Assembly: GCA_002308875.1 (NCBI GenBank)
Contig: DBWK01000011.1
Location: forward strand, 10,839-26,215
DNA length: 15,377 nucleotides
Reading direction: 5' to 3'
From: Treponema sp. UBA1240
Lineage (GTDB): Bacteria > Spirochaetota > Spirochaetia > Treponematales > Treponemataceae
The notes under the pieces are model-generated. The model did no database searches and was not told the origin of the DNA. It saw only the letters and a list, made by a program, of their open reading frames with translations. The position numbers and the translations under genes were made by a program. Position 1 is the stretch's first letter. Each line of letters opens with the position of its first letter. Positions 7,624 through 14,401 of the stretch are shown here, one piece after another.

Positions 7624-7645
7624 CTTACTCAGGAGAAAACTGCAA
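7616..7645 (-). promoter_or_regulatory. Candidate minus-strand promoter for the SPFH-like and phosphoesterase genes
   Basis: On the minus strand TTGCAG (7645-7640) is followed after 18 bases by TATACT (7621-7616), the same palindrome used by the plus-strand candidate. The -35 matches the consensus at only three positions. The start would be near 7609, giving a leader of about 40 bases before the ATG at 7568. Confidence 0.3.
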
Positions 7646-7652
7646 TATTTTT

Positions 7653-7994
7653 ATGGACAAATTATCCGAAAAAAGCGTTTTGTATAGAATACTGTACAGA
7701 ATAAGCATTTTCTTTTTCCTTATGCTGCTTATTTTACTTGCTTTGTATACAATAGGAAATTATCAGAATTTTCTTGATTTTTCGCAGCTGTTTATTCTGA
7801 GGACAATGAGTGTTTTTTCCATTTGCCTTTTGGTACTTGCTATTATGCTGGTTTTTATGGGAATATTTTTTTCTATGTATCAAAAGACAGTAAATTATAT
7901 ACGAAACATATTGATAAGTGTTTTTAACATTATTGTTTCATTAGTCTTTCTGTTCTTTTCAAGTGGAATAGATTTTTTGTCGGGTGGAGTTTAA
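7653..7994 (+). CDS. Small membrane protein with about three helices, function unknown
   Basis: Unrecognised 113-residue protein, mostly hydrophobic, with about three membrane-spanning stretches (13-35, 50-75, 85-108) and a short charged N-terminus (DKLSEKS). I start it at the ATG at 7653. The frame reaches back to a TTG at 7608, but that has no ribosome-binding site and lies upstream of the predicted -10. AGGAG (7631-7635) is 17 bases before the ATG, too far for ordinary initiation, so the true start is not settled. It ends one base before the likely TTG start of glgA and should be co-transcribed with it. No motif suggests a transport or enzymatic role. Confidence 0.6.
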   Translation: MDKLSEKSVLYRILYRISIFFFLMLLILLALYTIGNYQNFLDFSQLFILRTMSVFSICLLVLAIMLVFMGIFFSMYQKTVNYIRNILISVFNIIVSLVFLFFSSGIDFLSGGV

Positions 7995-7995
7995 T

Positions 7996-9546
7996 TTGAA
8001 CGGAAAGCTTTCAATATGGGAAATAACACGAGAATACGCTGGAATAGCGGAAGCCGGAGGCGTAAAGAATGTGTCGTGTTCCCTGGCTGAAAATCTTGTA
8101 AAAGCAGGTATGAGAGTTACTGTTTTTATTCCATTTTACGGTTGTACCAGTATCCGAAAGCTTTCAAAAATAGAAAAACTTTCAAGCTCTATTGCACGGA
8201 TAAACTGCAATGGAACAGAATATAAAATCGCATTTTCTCAGGCAGAAATAAACGGCGTGCGCATAGTGTTCGTAATGAACATGATTTTTACCGAAAAAAA
8301 AGCAGTTTATGTTTATACAGCGGAAGAAGAAAGAAAAGATTCCACTTGTATATGTGGACAAGGGCACAAAGACGCGAACATTATGAATGTTCTGTTTCAA
8401 AAAGCGGTTGTTGCTTTTTCGCAGCTTTCAGGTGAACGTCCTGACATTGTTCAATGCCAGGACGCACATACAGCGATTCTTCCCGCTTTTGCAAAAGCAT
8501 CGCCTGCACATTCCGCCTTGTTTGCAAAAACCAAATTTTTTATAACAATCCACAATGCGGGCCCTGGATATCACCAGCATTTTAATTCCATTGACGAGGC
8601 TTATGCCTATACAGGTTTACCTTTACCTTTGTTGCAGACAGGATTGCTAAACGGACAGGTTGAACCGTTTTTAGTCGGTGCCTCTTTCGCAAAGCTTTTT
8701 ACTGTTTCGCCCTGGTATGCGGAAGAACTTACTAATCCGGCAAACCCCGATACAGCCGGGCTTTCAGCGGCTTTTTCAAACAAAAGAATACATATAGACG
8801 GAATTACAAACGGAATTGATTTTTCACGATACACACCCACTGAAAAAACAGTTTCACTACTGCCTTATGTATTTGATCCTGCCGGTGGAAAGTTTAAGGG
8901 CAAAACACTGTGTAGAAAATTTTTCCTGAAAATTTCAAAAAAAGGTGATTTTAACGTTCCAGGTCTTGAATGCTTCGGCTCTATTGAAGATAAACCGCAC
9001 AATGTGTATTTTTCATACCACGGAAGAATTGTTCATCAGAAAGGTCTTGAAGTTCTTGCTGATGCTGCGGAAATGCTTATGGACAAAAATCCTGAGTGTT
9101 GCTTTTTAATAATGGGACAGGGTGACCGTGTACTTGAAAATTCGCATATAACACTGGCTGAAAAATATCCGGGCAGGTACATATACATTCGAGGTTATGA
9201 CAGGGCCTTTGTGCGTCTGTGTGTTGCATCCGCAGACTATATTGTTCTTCCGAGTTTTTTTGAACCGTGCGGACTGGAAGATTTTATAGGACAGATATTT
9301 GGCACGATTCCCTTGGCCCATGCAACAGGCGGTTTAAAAAAAATAATTGACGGAAAAACAGGATTTTTATATACACCTAATACGCCTGAAGTTCTTTCTA
9401 ACAAAATGCAAGAGCTTGCAACAAAAAAGCAGAAGAACCCCGCCGAACTTAAAAAAATTGCATGTTATGCCGCAAAATATGTGCGTAGTGAGTATTCGTG
9501 GGAAACTATAATAGATAAGTATTATCTTCCGATGTATTATTCATAG
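7996..9546 (+). CDS. glgA: Glycogen (starch) synthase, divergent GT5 type
   Basis: Probably extends alpha-1,4-glucan chains from a nucleotide-sugar donor in the cytoplasm. Seen over 516 residues: a GT5 N-terminal domain (AGIAEAGGVKNV, 15-26; FITIHNAGPGYHQHF; VSPWYAEEL; GITNGIDFSRY) and a C-terminal GT-B domain with R344 and K349 in GRIVHQKG, FFEPCGL (E423) and HATGGLKKIIDG. These match the donor-binding and catalytic residues of bacterial GlgA. The N-terminal KxGGL loop reads EAGGV, with Glu where ADP-glucose enzymes have Lys. The length is slightly above the usual 480 or so. I choose the TTG at 7996 because GGTGGAG ends six bases before it. An in-frame GTG at 7984 would overlap the upstream gene and lacks such a site. 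malQ nearby (minus strand) supports a glycogen role. Confidence 0.88.
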   Translation: MNGKLSIWEITREYAGIAEAGGVKNVSCSLAENLVKAGMRVTVFIPFYGCTSIRKLSKIEKLSSSIARINCNGTEYKIAFSQAEINGVRIVFVMNMIFTEKKAVYVYTAEEERKDSTCICGQGHKDANIMNVLFQKAVVAFSQLSGERPDIVQCQDAHTAILPAFAKASPAHSALFAKTKFFITIHNAGPGYHQHFNSIDEAYAYTGLPLPLLQTGLLNGQVEPFLVGASFAKLFTVSPWYAEELTNPANPDTAGLSAAFSNKRIHIDGITNGIDFSRYTPTEKTVSLLPYVFDPAGGKFKGKTLCRKFFLKISKKGDFNVPGLECFGSIEDKPHNVYFSYHGRIVHQKGLEVLADAAEMLMDKNPECCFLIMGQGDRVLENSHITLAEKYPGRYIYIRGYDRAFVRLCVASADYIVLPSFFEPCGLEDFIGQIFGTIPLAHATGGLKKIIDGKTGFLYTPNTPEVLSNKMQELATKKQKNPAELKKIACYAAKYVRSEYSWETIIDKYYLPMYYS

Positions 9547-9547
9547 C

Positions 9548-9576
9548 TTGCTAAATAAAAATCTTTCTGATAAAAT
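9548..9576 (+). promoter_or_regulatory. Strong candidate promoter for the exported protein and LtaS-like genes
   Basis: TTGCTA (9548-9553), a 17-base spacer and TAAAAT (9571-9576), with an extended -10 TG at 9568-9569. It begins two bases after the glgA stop. The start near 9583 gives a leader of about 33 bases with AGAGG seven bases before the TTG start. Confidence 0.55.
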
Positions 9577-9615
9577 TATATAGATTGAGTTGTTGTTTGT
9601 AAAAGAGGTTTAATT

Positions 9616-10701
9616 TTGAAAAAAACGTTTGGAGTTGTTGTTTTTTTATATCTGTTTTTTTTGGTAAGGGTGTTTGCTTCGGGTAACGCGGATAATACGA
9701 ATGTTTCAAATCAACAACAAAAGGTGGAGATAAAAGAATCCAATCCAAGTGATTTGATAAACAAAAAAATTGAAAGTTATAATAAGGATTTTACAGGATT
9801 TTTGTCTGAAGATAAGTTTGAAAAAGCCTGTGAAATTTATAAAACTGCATGTGAAGAATTAAGCTCAGTTAATGTTGTTCCTCCTGAATCCGAAGCGATT
9901 GTTTTTGAAATGAAGCATAAAATTGACAGTTATTTGAATTCTTTTAAGTTTGAAAAAGTTAAGGCTCCAAATGCGGCGGTAAAGAACAAGGCTTTTTCTT
10001 CACCGTTCGTTGTTCGTCTTAATTCAGAAGACCATTCTGCAGTTAAAATTCCCGTAATGATAACATTCCCAAAAGTTTCGGAAGAAGGAGAGCTTTTGTA
10101 TTATGAAAAACTTGCCCAGACTGATGAAGAAGGGTTGATCAGTTTTGAATGTCCTGTATCTTCTGTTTCGTATAACAAGACAATAACATTTTCTTTGGCA
10201 TTTGACGGTTTTGATAACCTGCCAAAAATAGAACTTCCTTGCCGTGTAGCCACAAATATGAAAGCTTCTGGGGGATCAATTGCTTTCGTTGATTTTACAA
10301 AAGGCGGAAATCCTATAACTACCAATTCTGAAACTTCATCTCTTGTTTTAACAGCATTAATAAATAAAGGCTTTACTCGCATTGGAAATTGTGATTTTAC
10401 ATCACAGATTGTTGCGGGTAATGATGAAGCCGTCCAAAAAGAAGCTTCATCCCTGTTCGGAAAGAATGTAACTTATCTCATTTATGGAACTGTCAAGTAT
10501 GAAAAGGTTGAAAAAGTTGAAGACGGCTTTATTGTGGCGCTGAAAGGAAGCATGAAAGTACGCAATGTGCTTGAAGACAAAGAAATGCTTGTCTCTGAAC
10601 AGACAATAGAAATAAAGGAAAAATCAGAATGGGCGGCGACAAATTCAGCAAGAAAAAAGCTTGCTGCCGCTTTTGCCGATCAAGTTCTTTATGGAATCTA
10701 A
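9616..10701 (+). CDS. Exported protein of unknown function, possible FlgT/TolB-like C-terminal fold
   Basis: Unrecognised 361-residue protein. Seen: a signal peptide (about 1-21, h-region GVVVFLYLFFLV) with a likely type I cleavage site after VFA at residue 21 and no lipobox Cys, a polar linker (NADNTNVSNQQQ), a helical region (about 45-100), a beta-rich middle, and a C-terminal part (about 230-361). That part contains SSLVLTALINKGF, then LFGKNVTYLIYGTVKYEK, which resembles periplasmic LPP20, FlgT or CsgG/TolB-type domains; this is pattern likeness only. I keep the TTG start because AGAGG is seven bases upstream and the signal peptide begins right there. Its last 11 bases overlap the LtaS-like gene, so the two are translated together and may act in the same envelope process. 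Confidence 0.75.
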   Translation: MKKTFGVVVFLYLFFLVRVFASGNADNTNVSNQQQKVEIKESNPSDLINKKIESYNKDFTGFLSEDKFEKACEIYKTACEELSSVNVVPPESEAIVFEMKHKIDSYLNSFKFEKVKAPNAAVKNKAFSSPFVVRLNSEDHSAVKIPVMITFPKVSEEGELLYYEKLAQTDEEGLISFECPVSSVSYNKTITFSLAFDGFDNLPKIELPCRVATNMKASGGSIAFVDFTKGGNPITTNSETSSLVLTALINKGFTRIGNCDFTSQIVAGNDEAVQKEASSLFGKNVTYLIYGTVKYEKVEKVEDGFIVALKGSMKVRNVLEDKEMLVSEQTIEIKEKSEWAATNSARKKLAAAFADQVLYGI

Positions 10702-12757
10702 TGACGATATATGTAGTTCCATAAAAAGAATCTGCTTTTTGTGGCTGTATTATTCTGTTGTTTTTCTGTGTTTTGAACTGATTCTTAGGTTTGCGACAGA
10801 AAAAGAATCTGTAGAAATCTCGTTTTATTTGTTCTCATCTGTTTTTACATATTCTTTTTTAACAGCGCTGCTGATTTCAATTCTTGATAAGCAATTGATA
10901 TATGTTGCATCCGCCTTGATAACACTTTTTACAGGCCTGTTTTATGCAGTACAAATCTGTTTTTACGGTGTTTTTTCAACTTATGCTACATTAAGTGTTA
11001 TTCTGGAAGGTACCGGTGCGCTTACAAATTTTCCTCAGATTGTTACTGGAACTGTAAAATCAAATTCTATTTACCTTCTTTTACTGTTAGTTCTAATTCT
11101 TCTGAGTACTATTTTCCCTAAAACAATACAAAACTGTCGGCTCCAAAAAAATAAATCCGTTTTTTTTCTTTTAAGTTCGCTGTTTATTGCGGTACAGTTG
11201 TCTTTTTTACTGACCTTTTTCCCATTTAAAACTGACGTACCAAATTCGCCTTTTTCTATTTATACGGAAAAGCATCCTGTTGCTACTACCGTTTCAATTA
11301 TTGGCGGAAGAAATTCGTTGACTCTTGAATCAAAAAGGATGTTATTCGGGAATGATTTTATTTCCGCGATAGTATTGCGAAAAATTGCTGCTGTTTTTGC
11401 AATAGATAATACGATAGTTGATGGTACGGAAGATATGTTACCGGTTAATACAAAAGAAAAGACAGCCAGTGCTGAAACGATGCCGGATACTGTGTCTGAA
11501 AAAAAAGCCCAAATTCTGCCTATTGATTTTAAAAAATTGTTGAATGACGACTGCGATGAACAAATTCATGATATGGACAGATATTTTTCGTCTCTAAAAC
11601 CTGATTATGAAAACGAATACACAGGGATTTTCAAAGGCAAAAACCTAATATTCATAACTGCGGAAAGCTTTTGGTCTGCTGTAGTTCGCGAAGATATAAC
11701 ACCGGTATTGTATAAGATGATGAATGAGGGTTTTAAGTTTACAAACTTTTATACACCGTATTGGGAAGTTTCTACGACAGACGGAGAATATGTTAATTGT
11801 CTGAGTCTTCTACCAAAATCAGGAACTTACAGCTTTCGTGATTCTGCCAAAAACTTTCTGCCGTTTACGCTCGGAAACCAGTTCCGACGTTTGGGTTACA
11901 CGACAAAAGCCTATCACAATTATCTCGGTTCTTATTACGACAGAAATATATCACATCCAAACATGGGATATGATTTTTCTTCAATGGGTGACGGATACAG
12001 AACGATTGAATCATGGCCGGATTCTGACCATGAAATGATGAAGATTACGTTGCCGGAATATATTGATGAGCCAAAATTCCACGCGTATTATATGACGATA
12101 AGCGGTCATCTTCCGTATGATTTTTGGGCAAATGCAATCGCTATAAAACACAGGGAAGAAGTTGAACATCTTGATTATGACGAGGCTATAAAAGCGTATT
12201 TTGCCTGTACAATCGACCTTGACAACGCGCTGGGGTATATCCTTGAAGAACTTGAAAAACGTGGAATAGCTGAAGATACAGTTATTGTACTTGCTGCGGA
12301 TCACTATCCATACGGTCTTACGATTGAACAAATGCGCCTTTTGGCTGGCAAACATTTTGATTCCACGTTCGGTTTGTACGAAAATAATATGATTATCTAC
12401 AATCCAGGTCAAAAACCTGTTGAGGTAAGCAAAATCTGCTCTAATCTTGATATATTACCGACTCTTTCCAATTTATTCGGTCTGCCTTATGACAGCAGAC
12501 TGTTTATAGGTCACGATGTTTTTTCGGATGCGGATCCGTTTGTTGTCTTTAAATGCATAAATGTTGTTACTGACAAGTTAAAATATCGTGGCGACCGTGA
12601 TTTTGCAGTTCCGCAGGATAATGCTGAAATAACGAAGGAAGATATTTCCACTGTAAAAAAACAGCTCGCACAGAAAATAAAATATTCGGAACTGATTCTG
12701 GAAAGGGATTATTACAGACGAATCTGGGAGAATATAACCGAATCAAAAACGGAATAG
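10691..12757 (+). CDS. LtaS-type membrane phosphoglycerol/phosphoethanolamine transferase (sulfatase fold)
   Basis: Probable polytopic inner-membrane enzyme that transfers a phosphoglycerol or phosphoethanolamine-type group from a lipid onto a glycan or glycolipid outside the membrane. Seen over 688 residues: about five helices in 1-180, a polar linker, then a sulfatase-fold domain from about 315. Comparison with LtaS places the metal ligand Glu at E325 (FITAESFWS), the nucleophile at T362 (STTDGEY), and D537/H538 (AADHYPYG); MTISGHLPYDF matches the conserved substrate-side strand. The key residues therefore appear complete. I choose the ATG at 10691, which overlaps the upstream gene by 11 bases; a TTG at 10661 would overlap by 41. 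Related possibilities are OpgB/MdoB-type transferases. The acceptor is unknown; LTA-like glycolipids are reported for some treponemes. Confidence 0.87.
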   Translation: MESNDDICSSIKRICFLWLYYSVVFLCFELILRFATEKESVEISFYLFSSVFTYSFLTALLISILDKQLIYVASALITLFTGLFYAVQICFYGVFSTYATLSVILEGTGALTNFPQIVTGTVKSNSIYLLLLLVLILLSTIFPKTIQNCRLQKNKSVFFLLSSLFIAVQLSFLLTFFPFKTDVPNSPFSIYTEKHPVATTVSIIGGRNSLTLESKRMLFGNDFISAIVLRKIAAVFAIDNTIVDGTEDMLPVNTKEKTASAETMPDTVSEKKAQILPIDFKKLLNDDCDEQIHDMDRYFSSLKPDYENEYTGIFKGKNLIFITAESFWSAVVREDITPVLYKMMNEGFKFTNFYTPYWEVSTTDGEYVNCLSLLPKSGTYSFRDSAKNFLPFTLGNQFRRLGYTTKAYHNYLGSYYDRNISHPNMGYDFSSMGDGYRTIESWPDSDHEMMKITLPEYIDEPKFHAYYMTISGHLPYDFWANAIAIKHREEVEHLDYDEAIKAYFACTIDLDNALGYILEELEKRGIAEDTVIVLAADHYPYGLTIEQMRLLAGKHFDSTFGLYENNMIIYNPGQKPVEVSKICSNLDILPTLSNLFGLPYDSRLFIGHDVFSDADPFVVFKCINVVTDKLKYRGDRDFAVPQDNAEITKEDISTVKKQLAQKIKYSELILERDYYRRIWENITESKTE

Positions 12758-12769
12758 AATCTTATTCCG
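12745..12769 (-). terminator. Terminator hairpin spanning the convergent stop codons (malQ side)
   Basis: CGGAATA (12750-12756) pairs with TATTCCG (12763-12769) around a six-base loop. On the minus strand the stem is followed directly by TTTTTG, an intrinsic terminator for malQ. On the plus strand the following tract (CAGAATTTCTT) is poor. The stem takes in the stop codons of both converging genes. Confidence 0.5.
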
Positions 12770-14336
12770 CAGAATTTCTTCCGTATGTGTAGCTCAATTC
12801 TTTTAGTTCCACAGCCTTTTTGGCAGTCAGCTGACCTTGTGTCAGCCGCCATTGCCAGTTATGACCGCCTGCAGTGGAAGGCATATTCATACGAGCCTCA
12901 TCACCAAGTTCCAATATATCCTGCATAGGAATTACTGCAAAATCTGCAACTGATGACAAAGCCTGTTTTATAAAAGAGCGGCACAAAGTGCCGTTTTTAA
13001 TCAATTTCTGTGAGTTTTTAAAATCAAAACCAAGATATTTGCACACAACTTTCAAGTCAGCTTCCGGCAGAGAAGAAAGATAACCCATTGTTGTTGAATT
13101 GTCGTGGGTTCCTGTGTATACAACGCAGTTTTTGCTGTACATGTGCGGCATAAACGGGTTTATAAATCCGTTTTGTACAACTTCATCATTGCTGAATGCA
13201 AACTGTAGGACTTTCATGCCTGGCAGTCCAAACTCTTCACGAAGTTTTGTAACATCTTCAGTAATAACACCAAGGTCTTCGGCTATGATAGGTATGTTTC
13301 CAAGCTTTTTCTGTATAGTCTGAAACAACTCTTTGCCCGGCGTTTTTATCCATTCTCCGTTAACAGCAGTTTTTTCTCCGGCAGGAACGCGCCAGTATGC
13401 GTCAAAACCTCTGAAATGATCTATGCGAATAAAGTCTACAAGCTCATTAACCTTTTTTATGCGTCTGAGCCACCATGAAAAGTGTTTTTTTTGCATGGCA
13501 TCCCAGTCATAAAGCGGATTTCCCCAAAGCTGTCCTGTAGCGCTGAAGTAATCAGGCGGAACACCTGCAACGGCTTTAGGTTTTCCGTTTTTATCCAACT
13601 GGAATAAATGCTGGTTTGACCATGCATCTGCAGAATCCATTGCAACAAAAATAGGGATGTCACCGATTATACTGATACCGTTTTTATGCGCATATTCTTT
13701 AAGTGCAGACCACTGCCTGTAAAAGAAAAACTGGATTATGCAGTGGCTTTCAACTTCTATCTTATGCGTTCTGTTCCATTGTGATACAGCTTCTTCATTA
13801 AAAAGTGCAAGCTCCGTTGGCCAGTATTCGTTCCATATGGAACTACAGACTTTTTCGTTTCGTGCTTTTTCATCATAAAATTCTTTTATACTCATAAAGC
13901 TTGCATAGTTATAAAGCCAGTCTTTGTTAGCTGTTTTAAACTTTGTATATTCTTCAAGGAGTTCTGGCTTTGCATGTTCTTTAAACTGTTTTGTAGCTGT
14001 TTTTAATAGCGGAATTTTCCAGTAAACTACGGCTCCAAAGTCAACTCTGTTTGTGTTTTGAACATATTCCGGTGGAATACTTTGCTTTTTATCCAGAAAA
14101 CCGTCTTTTACAAGCATATCAAGATCAATGAGAAGCGGATTGCCTGCAAACGTAGAAAAAGAAGAGTAGGGTGAATCTCCGTATCCTGTAGGGGTTAGCG
14201 GTAAAATCTGCCAAAGAGTTTGTCCGGCCGATTTGAGCCAATCAATAAATTTATATGCATTTTCTCCGATTGTTCCGATTCCGCCTTTGCCCGGTAGAGA
14301 TGTAGGATGCAGCAAGATTCCGCTTCTTCGTTTCAT
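12762..14336 (-). CDS. malQ: 4-alpha-glucanotransferase (amylomaltase, GH77)
   Basis: Cytoplasmic enzyme that transfers alpha-1,4-glucan segments between maltodextrins and releases glucose, serving maltose and glycogen breakdown. Seen over 524 residues, normal for the short bacterial form: SGILLHPTSLPG at the N-terminus, YGDSPYSSFSTFAGNP, IIGDIPIFVAMDSADAW, GVPPDYFSATGQLWGNP, nucleophile D306 (FIRIDHFRGF), acid/base E353 (IAEDLG), D412 (GTHDNSTTMGY), and GGHNWQWR near the end. All catalytic residues are present. The ATG at 14336 has AGAGG eleven bases upstream, rather distant. It has its own promoter just past the end of priA and a terminator hairpin at its 3' end, so it is probably a single-gene unit. 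With glgA nearby it supports glycogen metabolism. Confidence 0.97.
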   Translation of the reverse strand: MKRRSGILLHPTSLPGKGGIGTIGENAYKFIDWLKSAGQTLWQILPLTPTGYGDSPYSSFSTFAGNPLLIDLDMLVKDGFLDKKQSIPPEYVQNTNRVDFGAVVYWKIPLLKTATKQFKEHAKPELLEEYTKFKTANKDWLYNYASFMSIKEFYDEKARNEKVCSSIWNEYWPTELALFNEEAVSQWNRTHKIEVESHCIIQFFFYRQWSALKEYAHKNGISIIGDIPIFVAMDSADAWSNQHLFQLDKNGKPKAVAGVPPDYFSATGQLWGNPLYDWDAMQKKHFSWWLRRIKKVNELVDFIRIDHFRGFDAYWRVPAGEKTAVNGEWIKTPGKELFQTIQKKLGNIPIIAEDLGVITEDVTKLREEFGLPGMKVLQFAFSNDEVVQNGFINPFMPHMYSKNCVVYTGTHDNSTTMGYLSSLPEADLKVVCKYLGFDFKNSQKLIKNGTLCRSFIKQALSSVADFAVIPMQDILELGDEARMNMPSTAGGHNWQWRLTQGQLTAKKAVELKELSYTYGRNSAE

Positions 14337-14371
14337 AATTGGAAATACCTCTGATAAAATATAGTTGTGTA

Positions 14372-14401
14372 ATTATATATCCAGCATTTATAAAAGGGCA
14401 A
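14372..14401 (-). promoter_or_regulatory. Candidate malQ promoter
   Basis: On the minus strand TTGCCC (14401-14396), an 18-base spacer, and a perfect TATAAT (14377-14372). The -35 lies in the last codons of priA. The start near 14365 gives a leader of about 30 bases. Confidence 0.5.

Noticed and set aside
7608..7652. TTG at 7608 as the start of the small membrane protein
   Set aside because: It has no ribosome-binding site and lies upstream of the predicted -10 element; the ATG at 7653 fits better.
9544..9553. TAGCTTGCTA palindrome after glgA as a terminator
   Set aside because: The stem is only four pairs with a two-base loop, and no T-tract follows directly; its right half is better read as the -35 of the next promoter.
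12011..12412. 133-residue minus-strand frame inside the LtaS-like gene
   Set aside because: It is antisense to conserved catalytic motifs and resembles no family.
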